From the NCBI GenBank assembly GCA_024349245.1, contig JALDNG010000007.1, forward strand, positions 4,948,501 through 5,012,500: DNA of 64,000 nt. The letters run 5' to 3'. Of this stretch, positions 25,929 to 41,698 are shown piece after piece; within the stretch, counting starts at the first letter, position 1, and each line of letters opens with the position of its first letter. Source of the stretch: Neodontobutis hainanensis (Eukaryota > Chordata > Actinopteri > Gobiiformes > Odontobutidae). A program made the position numbers and the translations under genes. The notes beneath the pieces are model-generated. The model searched no databases. It was not told the DNA's origin and worked only from the letters and a program-made list of their open reading frames with translations.

Positions 25929-28900
25929 TCATACCCAGTATTGATTCTTCCTAAGAGTTGGCGTTGCAGTGCCTACCATTTGAGTCGACCCTGCGGGGGA
26001 ATTATTACTCCAAGTGCTGATGAACATGGAGGAGTCCAGGGTGTTATAGGCCGAGCCCTGGTGATGTGTGAGAAAGCGGTCCAGAACAGGGCTTGCTGGG
26101 CAGCTTCCTTGGTTTAATGGAGTAACAGTCACAGTGGGCACCGTGGCACTCCTCTGCGTTTGACCACTGTAAGACTGACTGCTGGGTATGTTGTGGAGAG
26201 TGGGATCTGCAGTTGTGGCGCTGCTCTGCTTCCTCTGCCTGTGGTGTCGTAGATAGACAACAAGAATGACAAAGATGATCACTAGCAGCAGCAGAGCCAG
26301 AAGTGGTAAGATGACCAGAAGTGGGCTTGAGGATTTCTGAGGGTAGGACTCAACACGAACTGGTGTGTTTTGAAAGGGAATGTCCTCTGTTTCATGTTGC
26401 GGCTTCCCAAGAGTGGATCCGTTAGAGCTCCCCCAACGGCTGCGTCCATTGAATTTCAGCTGGTTTTTGCTGGGCTGCTGAGTGGAAATAAAGGCTGTAG
26501 ACATGATGTGAGGTGCGGTTCCATTTTTCAAAGTCTGGACAACTGTCTGAAGAATAAATGATGTGGTTGGGGCAGGGCTCTTTGTGGTCGGAATAAGTGC
26601 TGTATCATATGGCACAATGGTAAAGTGGAACTCCCCTTTTGCTGGAGGAACGTTATCAGCTTTCAAGACAAACACAAGCGAGTCGTTCAACTCCTGAACC
26701 CCAGTCATGTTTGCATTAAGCTCCAATGCAATCTTCTCTTGCATTACCTCCTCAAAAGTAAAGGACTGAGCAAGTGAACTTTTCTTTGACGATCCTGACT
26801 CAGTCCGAACCAACTTCCCTTTCTTTGGATGGCTGACAACTTCAAACACAGGGACACTCTCACTTATACTAGCCAGTTCAGAAGCATTAAGGAAGTTGGG
26901 GTTAAGTTTGACCGCCATGCCATTGGGAAGCCTTAAACCTTTGCCAATGTGGATCAAAGGTCTAACAGAGATGTTCAGCACTTGGTCTGTCAGGTTTGCT
27001 TCTGAAGTGAAAACAGTAAATCTAAAGCTGTCTTCTGCAGCAGAAGGTGAGATCATATGGTAGGACAATGTTCCTGTTTGTAAATCCTCTTGTTCGAACT
27101 GTGTGACCTCTAGGTTTTCTTTTAAAAGTTTGCCAAATCTAGGAGGCTCAGTGATCTGGTAGTGAATGGTGGTGTTTTTACCATTAGTCTTTGCAAAGAG
27201 GTTGTCTTGAGCGAGTGCCACTGATGTTTTTTCTTGTCTTAGTGTCAACTCAGTGTAGTTAACCAGAGAGATAGTGATTTCTGTTACTTCAAGATTAAAT
27301 AGTTTGTAGATTGGTTTATGGTGTCCATCTGTGACACTAAAGTAGAACACCCCAGAGGTAGGACTCCCATCTTGGATGAAGAACACACTACCATTATTAA
27401 TCTGGGCTTGTGTAAAAGACACCACAGACTCATTCAAACTTCCCTCAAGAGCTAGGTACCCATTATTTGGTTTGCTAATCACAGTGAACTTGATGTCATC
27501 AGAAGGATTGTCCAAATCTTCCACCTTAAGATTGTCCGGCTTCAGGGCTACTGTATCTCCTTGAACCACCTTTAAACTCGGAGCTTTGGTCTTGAGCACT
27601 GGCGGCTGGTCGTTCACAGGAGTAATTGTTATATTGAAAGACTCTTCGATGACATTGCTGTCGTCAGGTCGCTGCGCCGTTTTGCCTTTAGCGTTAAGCC
27701 AAGCACTGAACACGAAACGATCGTGAGTTGTCTCAGAATTGTCATGTTTATAAGTGATTCCGTACTTGTCGATAATAAACTGGGAAAAGTTGGGCTTTTC
27801 TCTAGTGAGATTTCGCTCGCCGACCACAATGACACCGTGCTGTGGCAGGAATGTCACCTGGAACCAGACCTCATAGGCACTCCGCTCTGGGACTGGCAGC
27901 TTGGTCAGCAGATTAGACGCATCTAGCCTCGACTTGTTGATGACAACGCTCTCCCCTTCTGTTACATTCACCCCTAGAGAAAAGAAAACACGTTATCTTA
28001 GTAATTTCATTGTTAATAAGAAGCGGGAATCTGGGTATTGTTTTTGCAGCTGGAAGATGTTTTGTTAACTCTTTCTTTACAAGATGAACTGAATGACTGA
28101 GAATCTCCACTGATAATTTTTATTATAACACATTATTTTTGAATTGGCCTGTGTATTAGAAACTACTGTAAGAGAACATTTCAGAGAGAGAAGTATGTAA
28201 GATGATTTATTTTTGCTTTTACTATTGTCGTTCACTACTATGGACTGATCACATATGGGCGTAAGGATATGACTCATGTACATACGGTAACAAGTGGGCT
28301 ATTGTAGTTGTTACAGGAAAGCTGATCGATGAATAAATAGTACTCTGTGGAGCTATTCTCTCTGTGTGCTGATTACTTCACTCACAACCTCTGAATCTCT
28401 GGTAACACTTCCAAAGACACTAAATACAAGTGTTACACTACTATATTATTTACAAATAGGTATAAGGAACTGCGTCACTTATTTGTGTTATAAAAATCCT
28501 ACTCCCTTTGAGTAAACTAGGGTAGAAATAATACCATACCAGTATTTGCTAACAGCACTGTGTCATGTTCAGGTCCGGTGTTTTCATAGGAGATGTCTAT
28601 CTTGAAGGTCTGGCTGTCCAGAGAAGTAGGAGGTGATGTGACGGAGAAGGTCATGGAGTCCATAGCTTCCCATCCCACTGATTCAATCAGATTCTGAACA
28701 TACAACACTTCTTTTCTGTCCACCTGAGTAACAGGAAAACACATTTTTTAAAGGTGTGTCATCCTATTGAAAATATGTACAATACTTTGGATCTGTGGTT
28801 TGTGTTGTTCAGCAGTAAATATGAAATTGTGTAAATAAGAAAAGCAAACACATCTTCCTGAATCGGTCGATTCACGACCCATCTATTTAGAACAAATGAA

Positions 28901-31900
28901 TGTAGGTTCATTTAGCGTGTACTTGTAAATTACAGTGAATAATACATACATAACCATTGTATGAAATCTGTTTGGTCCTTGACCTACCATGTCTTGTGTA
29001 AAAGTGGAGATTTCAACTGTGGAGTTATCAGGCTGTTTTAACACAAGGCGTCCCAGTTTAGGATGTCGAGTCACACTGAAAGTAATAATGCGGGTGGTGG
29101 AGTTGTTGAAGTCATTTGTCACTGCTTGTAAACTCTCATTTGTAATTGGTGTCGATGAACCTAAAGACGTACACACATACCCGACATATATCAACGGAAG
29201 TTAAAGAACTTTGAAAATAATTGAGAGGCTGCAAGTGTTCCCTCCAGAGAACAAGCTGCTTTCACATCTTTTCTGCACCAACTTATGTAAAACAAGTAAG
29301 AGGCTGAGAATCCTTTGATGTCTCAAATTAAGGCCATGCTGCACACATCACAGACATTTTACAAACCCACAAGTGCACTGTGTTACACAAAATCTGAAAA
29401 AGATATTAAAAAGTTTATCAAGCAAACTTCTTTGTCTCGGCGACAACAAAAAGAAACATACAATGTCATTGATGACGCATGTTGTCTATTAGGACCTTCA
29501 TGCATGATTACAATGCTATGGCTCGGCTGTGAGAATACCAATAGCAGACTGCAGATAAATGATGGAAGGGAGAGATAGAGACGAAGAGGCGCTGAAGCCA
29601 CAGTGAGATTCATTCATCATTTTGTGTGAGTACTCCCACCAGCATAGTCTCATGGGAAATTTTTTCTTCTTAAGAAGAGGAGGGGCAGACTTTGTTTGTT
29701 TTTTTATATAGAGAAGTCAACCTTGTACTGAATCTGAACCAAGCATTTACTGTGCACACTTTCAGATGTTTATGGAAGTGTTCTTTTTGCAAGGACACAG
29801 CATCCAAGTCAATTATAGTGACTGTTTTAGACACAGTTTGAAATATGAGAATGCATACATTTCAGGCAAAGAAATGGCATTTAAGCATTTAAACTATAAC
29901 ACACACAAACATTGTTAATAAATGTGAAAAGATCTGCATTTATGACAGTAGGGGTTTAGAGTATTTATCTCTTGTCCTCTGTGTGAAAGTGTTTTAGGAT
30001 GTCCCTCACGCCATCAAGTCCTTCATTGTCACTTCACTGTACCAGCCCCCCTCCCCCTCCCTCGCTCCCCTGCTTGGAACAGAGCACAAACATGGCTGCT
30101 CACAGCGACTGTGGCACAGCGTTTCAAGTGCCTACTCACCCTGTGGCTGAAAGTGCAGCAGAGCGTGACAGTTGCCAGTTTGCTGTCTCACACTATTCTG
30201 TTCTTCTAAGGAATAAACGAGACCATTGGAAATCTCAGAAAAACCCTTAACACGCACACAAGTGGCAGATTTTGGCAGCACCCTACTGTCTTTTATTTCT
30301 AATTATGAGTATTAAATGAAATACAGACAATCTGAATAGGGCAAAATATTCTGTCTCAAACATTAAAATGTTTGAAAGTAGATTGACATTTGTGACAATT
30401 ATGTTCAGCAACATGATGAGTTACAAACATGATCATTTACCTGGAAACACTTTAAGTGGACGGTTTTTCTCCAAGATGATAACCAAGGCTCGGGCAGTGA
30501 TACTGAAGATTTGCCGTGGAGTAAAATTCACACCATCATTAACTTGGAAATTGAACCCCCCAGACATAGGGCCTACAAACAAAGTAAAAATAATGAGCAC
30601 AAAATTAAAGTGTTTTGTTTTTTGATTAAACACAATGCATTCATTTCTGGTCGGCAAATCTCATCTTGACATCAACACCCCAATGCATGCTGAAAGTTAT
30701 GGATATGGATCACAACACAGACTTTTGTGTTGTTGTTTTTTTTTCCTGTGATGAGAGGCAGCTGTATAAAGCTTAGAGAAGAATCTAACAGGTAAGCAGA
30801 AATAGGAGCCAAGCCTGATCAACATTGGACTAGTTACAGTGTGTGGAAATGTGGTATATTTTTGGATATAATGAAGTTAAAAACTACAGATTTCAGCTTT
30901 AATTCGTATAATGCAGAAAAATAATAAGATGAGCAAAAAATTATATTTTTTTATTTGTGAGTTCCCTGTTATCTGCTCTGTTACCTTTATGAACAAAGAG
31001 CAGCTGCCCCTGGTCGATGTGGGCCTGTGTGAAGTTGAGCACAGTCTTCATAGGAGCGCTCTTCAGGGCCAGGTGTCCGTTACTGGGTGGAGTCACCATG
31101 AAGTGCAGTTCATCCGCCGACGAGTCCAGGTCTTGAGCCTTGAGGTCTTCTGGTCTTATCTCTGTCACTGAGGACACCCAAACCTTGACACAAGTAAACA
31201 AAACTCTTTTGTACATATTAATTAAATACATTTAAAATAACTCTATATCCTGGAAAGGAAAAGAGATATAAGTACATCTAAGCAACAAGAATTTGATTTA
31301 ACATGTTAATGGACCATATAAAAGGAAAAGTGTTGACACACATGTTAAGATGGTACAATGTAAATTTCTAATTTTCAAGCTACATGGTTTGTTTGCCAAG
31401 GAAAACAACATAAATTAATCCATGTTGACACGCCAAAGGTACACTTCAAAGGTGAGCACTCCAGGGCAGGTATTGTATAACTTAATGCTCCAGCCTTCCT
31501 TGTGTAGGTTATTCATTCTTTAAAATATTAGTAAAATATTGACATTATGACTTTAACTCTAAATGTGTTTAACTTTTCTTTTATTTTACCTCCCAAAAAT
31601 GGAAATAAATGTGTATTACACAATATAAATATGAACTTTTGCTAGACACTATACCTTGCTTGTAGTTATAGTAATGTCTTTGGATTTATAATTGCAGGTA
31701 TTATAGATACATAGATGCGGCTCATCAATTGTGAATATGAATACCAAACGTACAACAGTTAGGAGGAAGTGGTTCAGAATGTGTCAATAAACAAAAAATA
31801 GAGTGAATACTTAAAGGTGGAAGAGAGCATGACCGTGTGCCTTTTGGAAGTGAACTGTAGCAGAAGCACATGGGACATTTTTTTTAATTCAAACCACACG

Positions 31901-34900
31901 TGCCTTGCATGCATTGTAACATGCACAGGAAGTAACTACACCTTCAGTAAAGCCCCTCTTAACTAGAAGTCACAGCGGGCTAGTCTGATGAACAATTGTG
32001 ACTCACCATGTTCAAAGGACAAAAAAATAAATAAAAATAATTTGCAATCAATTAAAGAACCACATGAGAAACAAGTTTAGGCAGGAGATGCTGCTGTTGA
32101 GCCTCAAGGGCCAACCATAACCTTTGTTGGGTGTTTTATTTTGTTTAATTTTGTTACATAAAGTGCAAAGACACTCAAAGCTCAAATGTGTTAATGTAAT
32201 TACAGTTACCATACGGTTTCCTCTAGGTGCATTTCATGCAATCACAAGCTGTCTAAAGTATATAGTAAAAATGTGTGAAGGTTGTCTACAGTTACAGAGA
32301 GCCACCTTGTGGTCAACGTAAGTACTACTTTCCTGGTTGTATAAGGCAGTTACTTATCTACTACTGAGATAACATTGTGTGTGCATGGTATTCTGTAGCC
32401 TAAATATCACATTTATTTGTCCTTTTAGTAATACACAGTGACCGTGTTAATTAGATGACCTTCTTGTTGGATTCTGTACATTGTAAAATAATCAATACAT
32501 TTATAGTTAACAGTATATACTATATACTATACTGTTAGATGTTTTGTAAATGAATTTGTATCAGTTGAATGTACATTTTTACTGAATGATGATAAATGTA
32601 GTTTTAATACTGTAGCATGTTTTATATATGAACACCAGAAAGGCTGATGCTCAAGGGCACACACAGACAATTGGGATCCAAACAGACAGTGGGGGGCGCA
32701 GTAGCTCAGTCGTAGAGCAGTTGTACTATAACACAAAGGTTGGCAGTTTGATTCAAACTCTCCACAGCTCATACTGTGGTAGTGTCCTTGGGCAAGACAC
32801 TTAACCCATGTTGCCTCCAGTGACATGTATGATTGTGGGAGACTATTGGGACAACAGATGGAAATTAGCCTGAGGCTTCAATCTGGCATGTTTACATTCA
32901 TGTGGTTGTGTCTCATGTTTATTCATCAACATGCACTGTCCCAAACAAATAGATAAATTCTTAATAATAATTTACAAGGGAAGCATTTAAAATACATGTT
33001 AGTGAAAGGACTTTTACAGACAGGCTTTAAATAATGCAAACATTCTCTTGTCTAGGTTAACAGTGTGGAGGCACACACAGGATAAGAAATGAGGCCAGGC
33101 CCAGTGTTATTTACAGGCTCTTCTAACACCGTCACTCAGCGCTGCAATAGACTGCATATTTACAGCTTAAGCGCAGGACTTTGCCTCTGTTGCACTCTCT
33201 GTTAGAGGGTTACAAGAAGCATTACAAACCTGAAGCAACTAAAATATTAGCTTCAACCAAAACTAAAGAGGCATTTGGTCAACATAAAGCTTCAAAAGTA
33301 GTAATTCTGCCATAACACAGCAAGTGTGTGAGACTGAAATGTTCGGCGATCTCTTTGAGGTGCTGCCAGCTACATAGACCCTCCTCTACATAGCAAACAT
33401 ATTTTCCCCTTCCAGCTAGCCAACCAGCCAGCCATGGCAAATTGCACCACTGCCCACACAAAAATTGTCTGACAGTAAGCTATGGTGCCAGATCTGCTAG
33501 TAAAAAAAGTTCAGAGTTTAAATATAGAGCGGCAGAGCAGACTCACCCTGAGGACCCTGTTGGCTGTAATAACAGGAGGCTCGTCGTTGACAGCTGTAAC
33601 CTGGATGTACATCGTCTGGGCTGAACTCTGCTTCCTCAGGCCTGTGTCGTTGGCCACCAAGGTGAAGTTGTCAGAAGAGGTTTCACTGCTGTCGTGCACA
33701 TAGTAAATGAACTCCTGTTCAACCTAAAAACAAATCAGAAACATGCTTATTGGAATACAATCAAAACACTAGCACCCCTCAAAGGGCTGCGGCTGTTCAG
33801 GACAAGACCTACAAAGTACAAATCCTCTATTCTGAATTTGATACTTTGGTCCAAACTGAATTAAAAAAATTTGTAAATGAACTAAAGATTTTTTTCTACA
33901 CAGTATTTGTTGTGAATTTGGATAGAATATAGAAAATGTTAATCATAATTAAATGTGGCAGGACCAACTAAGATGAAATGTATTAAATTAAACAAAATGT
34001 AACCATTCTGCTTGTTTAACCTCAAGAAAACATAAAATCATTGAATAAAAAGATATACAGTATAAAAAGTGAGTGAGTGAGTAAAAAATATCCCACCTGC
34101 CTCCTGGTGAAGGAAGTTAGAGGCACCCCGGGGTGTCGAGAGTGTTCAATGTGACCATGCTGTGGGGGCTGGGTCAAACCATAGAGGAAGTTGATTCCTG
34201 AAAAATGCCTGTTGGTGACCTTTAGAATTTCCTGTGTGAGTGCCTTGGAGGCCCCCTCTTTCAGTGTGAAATTAGAGACCTGAAGTGGGATAAGGCGTGG
34301 GATGATGTCAACAGACACCCTGATTTCATTGACATCAGTAACCCCGTTGGTTGCGTCAAGGATGAAGGTGTCACTGAACGTGTCAGGATCCACCTGCACG
34401 TACTGAATGTTCCCATGGTTAATGTCTGCTTGACTGAACGTCTTGACAGGGGTCTGTCTGGTTCCAATGTAGTGCTCCTCTGATTCAACAAAACGTCGCA
34501 GAAAGCCATGAGAGGGGGCTTCTTTGACTGTGAATACAATCTCCGATGGCAGGTTGTCCTCATGAGTAACCTGCAGCAAAAGAAAAATATGTTTGAAATC
34601 TTGTATGTGCCACTACAGATATTTTTTATTTTGTTTAAGTGCATTCTGGTAAAACAATGTAAAACAAATAATAATTTTGTTCATGCAGTTAACAAAGTCT
34701 GTTGTTCAAATAACTGCTATTAAAGTCAAAGGACACACTTTATATTTGGAAAAGACTGACATTGGAGTGTGCAGGTTAAATTTCTCTTCATCATTCATGA
34801 AAGATGTTTAAATTTGTCACACTTTACACTTACCTCTAGGATCGTTTCATCAAACTTGACAGGCTTTCCCTCCTCCACCAGTAATGTATTGTGTTGTTGT

Positions 34901-37900
34901 ATGATGGGAGGTCTCTGGTGACTTTCGAGGTAAACCTTTACATTAATCCTCATATGCAGACGAAGGCCTTTAGCTTTGACTGTTAGGTTGAAGTTGTCTG
35001 CCAGGTGGGTACTACCATTGTGACGATACGAGAGAAATCCAGCTTTAAGATCAGACTGTGTGAATGAACTGACTCTTTCCCCACTGAGGTAAAGTGCCCC
35101 ACTTTTAGGGGCCTCGCCTAATGTGAACAAGACTTCTTGGTCATCTCTGATGTCCAGATTGTACACAACACTAATATTACTAGTAGAAATTGTGACAGAT
35201 TTCTCCTTCTGGACCAGTAAGCCGCTGTTGTTACCAACTTTCAAGAATGGATCATGAGCACTAATGTCAAGTAGACTTGATACAAAATGCTTTCCATCTG
35301 AGACAAAGAGCACAAACCTGCCAGTGCTTACACCCTTGTGAATGAACAGTACACGCTTCTCTTCCAAGTCCCTCTGGCGAAATTGGAAAAGACGGTGAGT
35401 GGTGTCATTCACCAACACCAGATCTCCCATCGGGATCCCACGCCGAGTGTAAAGCAACTGGCCATCATCAAAATCTGAGTCTACGTCATGATAGCACAAA
35501 TCCTCTGCAGTTATTAGTCTTTGTCCATCTCTGACAACATTGAAAACCTTATCAATCACACGCACAGGCTTTTGGTCGTTGACTAACTGAACTGATATAT
35601 TGAATGTTCCTTCTTTGGAGCCAACCTCATCCTCTGCAACGGATGATTTAAATCCCTGAGTGGTTGAGGCTATAAAAGTAAATGCATCTTCAGTAGTTTC
35701 ACTATCGTCATGGATATACATAAGGCGTTTGTCCAATATATCTTGGTTACTGAAAGTTAATATGTTGTTGTAACTATCATTTGCATTTGACTGACTAATG
35801 CGTGCAAGCCTTCCATGTTTGGGGCTGTTTATAACAGTATAGTACATATCCATTGTACTCAAAGTCTCTGCAAACAATTCATCTTTTGTGATTAATTTAC
35901 TTTCTCCTTCCAGAAGTGAAAGTCCATCATTTTTCATGAACACATTGTTAATATCTGCTTTAATAAAGAATTGAAAATCGTAGTTTTGGGACTGAGCATG
36001 TTTTGAAAACAGCAGAAATTTAAACCTGTCACTAGTGTCCTCATATGGCCTGTCCACTAACTCATAATGCACTTTATGTTCAGTCACATTTTTTTGGCTA
36101 AAATTTGTGTTTTTTCCCAAAACAGTGCTGTCTAGTAAAAGCTTTCCTTTCTTTGGTATGGTGAGAACCCTAAAATAAAGGTCATCCTCTGCCAAATCCA
36201 CACCTTCTGCCGTGGCAAACAGATACTCTGAGCCCAGAGTCACTTTCCGGATTTTATCTAGGTCTATTATTACATTTCTCACCAGTGTGTACTTCACCCA
36301 CTTTACTGTGATTGGGAAAAGTAATTCAGTGGTTGCCCTTGCAGCCACATTAATTCTGCACTTGAAGTAATCAGTGGCGTTTGAGGTCTGTATTTCTTGA
36401 TAAGTGCTGACATATCTTAGACGTTCTTTTTCAAGAAGTCTCTGAGAGAATGAGTCAGTAGGCCTCCATTCACCGCTTGAGTGAAGTCTCTGAAGCTCCC
36501 CATATTGTGGAGGTTCAATGATGTCATAACGAATGTCGACAACCTGCTTCACAGCGTTGGTGTGCACAGCAAGCTGTGAAGAACAAAGTATAGCAGAGTC
36601 TCCTTGAACGATCTCCAGGCCTGTGTTGTTTTCAATCTTATAGTCTAATGCAACAGCCAAGACTCTCAAAACTACAGTGTTGCTAACCTTCTCTCCATCG
36701 CTAACTCTAAACACTATTCGAGAGTTTCTAACCCCAGTGTGAACATAGTATACTCTCAGTTCTTCTAAGTCTGAGTGTGAAAAGGAGTTCACAGCTGTCC
36801 CTGGGTTATTTTCAAGTTCCAGATATCCTGCATCTGCATTTAGGTTTCCAAGAACAGAAAAGACAAGATCAGAACTGGGACTGTCAATGTCAGTGGCCTT
36901 CAAAACATCTGTGGTGAGACGTTTCTTTGAATCTTCCAGCAGGACAAAGAGATTTCCCTCAGGAAGACTTAACTCAGGTGCATCATTGGTGGGCGTTACG
37001 GTAATATTGTAGCGGTACAATTTATTGTTCTTCAAATAATCAGGAACTTGTTTTCTGCTGCTAGAAAAAATAGAAAACAGAAGGAAGTCATCAGGATCCT
37101 CAGAGCCTCCATGGATATATATGACTCGCTCATGCCAGAGGTCCAACATGCTAAAAGTGTTTTTCTCTTGGTCTGGGTCCACATCAAGCCTTATCTGGCC
37201 ACGCAGAGGCTGCTCTTGAATTTGGAACATAATCTGAGACTGTCGAATGCCAAGTTTCTTAAAGTCTAAGAGAACCTTAATATGTTTAGCCTCCAGAGAT
37301 GCTCGACCTCCCTCAGGGACAACAAGGTTTCTAAGCTGAATAAAATTGTCTCCGTACCTTCTGTCCAAGCCCCTCGCCAGTGTGAACATGTGAAGTGAAG
37401 GTGTTGGAGTCACAAAGTGTAAAAGGGAGCTGGGAGCACTTGTTGGACTTACAGTGGTGGATGGCTCTGGTTCTTTCTCTGGCTCACAGCCAACAGAGAT
37501 ATCCTTTGTGACTAAAGCAGAGGAAAGACCCATCTTTACTCCATTGACCTCAATATTTCTTAGGCATCCTTTAAAAGAACCTCCTTTGACTCGTTTTCCT
37601 GAAACAGAGATCAGCACAGCCTTTCGGGCTTCTGATCTGGTGCTGTCATCAATGCCACCTACAAAAAGGGAACCTTTAAGCTCAAGCCCCGCGGAGTTCG
37701 AGTTGATCCTGGTTTTTACCAACTCTCTGTCAACAGAGAGCTCAAGGCTTTGGGAATTTAAGTGCAACTTTACAGTATGCCATTTTCTGTCACTGATAAA
37801 CATCAACGAATGGAGCTCAGTCTTGCTTCCATCTTTGCCAACAAGGGCAACCAGTAAACCTTCCCGAATTTCAACAGCTACAAATTCACCCTTCCTGCCA

Positions 37901-40900
37901 GAATGATAAAGAATAATTCCTTCTTTTGCAGAAGTGTGTACAACACACTGAAAAACTGTTTCCTGTTGGGAGGTAAAGGGTGGCAGGGAAACATATGCTC
38001 GGGAGCTGAAGAAGCTTATAGGGTCCTCCTCAGTAGCAAAGAACTGGGGACTGCAACCAAGAGATACTTCGTAAACTGTCTTGAACCCAGCATAAGGCCT
38101 CAGTGATGACAACAAGTCATGCTCATTGAAGATCACCTCGTCCATGCAACCTCTGAAGCCTATTGGATCTTTGGGGAGGTAAGGTCTGTCGAGTCCTCCT
38201 GAGCCTCCAACATAGAGACCATCCTCAGTATTGAGCTTGTGAACAACGCCTGGCATTTTCATGGTCTGAGAATTCTTGTCTACAGACAGAGTGAGATTGT
38301 GCTGAACATGATTGACCTCCACAGAGTGCCAAGCCAAGTCATTGAGCTGTGTTCCCTTATCTGACTGCAGCACATGTTCTCCAGATCCAACATCCAGTTT
38401 CAGCTAGAGGAATGAAGAAAACAACCAAGTTATAAAATATTACATAAGACAGAATTATTTTGTGAAATAATACTCCTAAACAAAGCATAGTTAATAATTA
38501 TAGTAGAGTACTATCTCTTGCTGTGAGGCAGAAGCACTAACCACTCTGCCACGTGCACCCCACACGGTGCACGTGGCAGAGTAGCAAATAAAAGTGTCCC
38601 TAGTGAATGAATGTTTGTCACTGTCCATGTCTAAATGTCAGCCCTGTGACTAACTGCTCATTGTCCAGGGTGTACCTGGAGGCCCAAAGTTGCTGGGATA
38701 GGCTCCAGTCATCTGCAACCCTTAACGGGACCAAGTGGAAGAAAATTAATGAATGAACAATAGAGTATACCCACACAGACACCTGGAAAGAGGGATAAAT
38801 TCAGGAGACATTACTCAGTGAGGTCACCTGTTGTCATAACTGTGAGCTTTGTCAGTCATTTCAAGGAGGAAGTGCCTTATTATGTCTTTGCTGTCAGCTA
38901 TGTCCTCTGAGCATCATGTCACTACCTCAAGCTAATGCTGCACTTGGATGACATGCTTGTCAAGGCTTGCTGCTGAGTCCCAGCTATTTGAGCCTGGTTT
39001 TTCAGGGAGCCACACTCATATCTGACTAAGATGGAATAAGGCCCCACACCCGGGGATAACTAGTAAGAATGACTACAAAAAGATTTTGGTGACCTGTGCC
39101 TGGGACAAGCTCTTCCTTTTGCCCAGTGAAATATAAAAACACACCCTAGTTGTCAGTGTGAATGTGATTCATTGTCAGAAGCAAAAATCTAACACTAATA
39201 GATGGTTAGTCACATGGATTTCTCAAGTTAATGCACAAAATGAACACTACTGTCAGTATTTTTCTTAGAAGTTGTCTGCATACAAAAAAGACATTCTTTT
39301 CTTCATATGTTCATGGGTTTTGCTGATTTAGCTCAGCAGAGGTGCTTAGAAGGCTGTTTTAGTGGCAGTCTTTGAGGAACCCTTTGGGCTGAAAATAGTA
39401 TATGGAAATGGGACACAAACACATCACTATTTTGACAGTTCATACAATCTTCAACTGATAAAAAACAATATATTTTCTGTCTATAGCGGTGTCTAAATAA
39501 AGGCATTTCATAGACACCGCTTTAAGGGATTATTGCAGGTTGTATTGTAACAATTTATACTGGAACCTTCTTTGAAATAAATACTGGACACATTGATTGC
39601 ATTATAGTAGCAGGATCAAGGTTAAGTTAAGGGCTCCCTCAAATATCCTGGAAACACAACTGTGATATTCTTGTTTCCACTGTGACAGGAAGTGACTGGT
39701 GTGGAGTTAAAGGACCGCTGCTTGTCGTGTCGGGAGACTGACGCTGTCAACTGAGATGAAGCTATAGCTTAAGGTGACCAGCGCATGTCTTTGACTTTTA
39801 GTGCCACACATGTGCTCGAGCAGTGTGTACATTTGTGTGTGTATGTGTGTGTGTGTGCGTTCATGTATGCTTGGACACATATGCTGCTATACTTCAGCCA
39901 CATATGTACCGACCTGCAGGCGGCCGGCATGGAGCTCCAGCAGAAAGAAGCGTCTCTGGCCAGCAGCGACAAACAGCAGGCCACTGGTGCGGGAGGTCCG
40001 GAAGCGAATGCGGAGTGTGTTATGGTCCGACGACTCTTTTGCCTTGAGCTGTACAAAACCATCACCATAGAAGGAAGCTGGAGAAGGGGAGAGATGGATT
40101 CAATTAAAAGATATAGATAAAGCTTTTTTATGTGTAAAAATTAGTACAGTGAGCAGACAATGGCAATATAAAGTACAGCAGAAAGAAAAGCAAGAAAAAC
40201 ACAGAGCATGTCAACTCAAGCATTGTGGTCTTAATTTAGCAAACATGTGACATTTAGATGTAAAAGCCAAGCTAATTATCATCCTGGGTGTTCTTTACAA
40301 GTGAAGCAGAGTGAAAAAGTAAGAACCATACACACATGCTTGCTCACAGACATTTACAACACAGCACAAAGATGACACATTGGATTTAGACAATAGTTGT
40401 AATTCTTTGGATGTGCTGGATTCTGCCTTCCTGTTGGGCCTGGTCGTGTTTACACTTTATACACTCACCAATGAAAATGAACAGGCAAAACAGTAAGACA
40501 AGACAAAACAAGAATTACAGAGTAATGTTAAAGATGAAACACTTCTAGAGCTTGTACACCACAGAACACTTTCAGGTTTAAGTATTTACTGGTGTACCAC
40601 TAGAACATAGTTCACGTACTGCTGCTAACGGTGGGCATGATAAATCAGATTTTAACAGCACTCTGAATTTAATACCATGACAGTAGTAGTATACAAAGAA
40701 CGGATGTGAATATAAGGGTTAGACATGTTTGGACCTGCTCTGGCCTGACAGGAACCTTCAACCTGAACATGAAAGGCTCTGATGTTCCCACATTGTACAA
40801 GAAAGAACCGGGCGTCCGGACCCAGCTGTTTCTTCGAGCTCTCCTCCCTGCCATTTCACATCACCCTGTAATCTGGCATTGGAAGCCTCTGAGTCTGTCT

Positions 40901-41646
40901 CATGTAAGCCTTCATGTCCTGGCACCACCAGTTGAGTTTAGGAGTCCCGTACATAATTCAGATGTTGAATAAGCATCTCCATATCTTCAGCAGAGAAACA
41001 TTCAATCCCACTTTACTTTTTAATTGTAGCCCAAAGCCCAGGAGCAAGAGGCTTAATGGGTAAGAGTGAGTCACTTCCACGTTAGATAAAAGCAATGTTA
41101 GTTAATGCAGTGTTTGTCTCTAAAAGGGGTTAATGCACTAATGGACTGTTTGCTGTCTGGTGTAAATTAACAGATTAAATCCGCTGAGCTCGTCAATGAG
41201 CCCCAATAGCATTGCATTTGCAAAAGCTGCCTTCAGTGAAATTTAGGATGTATCTTCTGTCATTTTATGATACTTGACTATTAATATAACAAAAGCTGCG
41301 GATTTCCATGAATAAAAATGAACTGCACTGTTTAATATACATTGAACATTGAAAATACTGCTGACTTTGAATAAATATTATAATTACTTTAACTATTTGC
41401 ATGCTTAAATATGTCTTGTAATAACCCTTTTTGTTTGAAATCATCTTAATTCTGCATATCAATTTAAATTATAAAAAACAATTTTACTACCAAGACCCAT
41501 CAAAACCTATAATCACTAACAAATCCCCCAATATTCTATCAAACCATAAAACTAGTTATTTGCCACAAATCTTCAGTGTTTCTTTTTCGCCAAAAAATCA
41601 TGACATTATTCTTTGTCAATTTTTCATAAAGCCTTAACCCTTTATT

Positions 41647-41698
<52 letters not shown>

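Larger units (their letters stand above)
38404..39913 (-). other. CSPG4-like intron 2 with repeat fragments
   Basis: This 1.5-kb intron splits the first laminin G domain. It contains a LINE-tail-like fragment (38510-38760), a perfect 17-bp-arm palindrome (38543-38582) and an 11-bp-arm inverted repeat (39485-39495 / 39511-39521). A (GT)n-rich patch lies at 39830-39870. Confidence 0.8.

Noticed and set aside
37048..37906. Plus-strand frames over the CSPG4-like exon 3
   Set aside because: They are antisense shadows of the CSPG repeat coding sequence.
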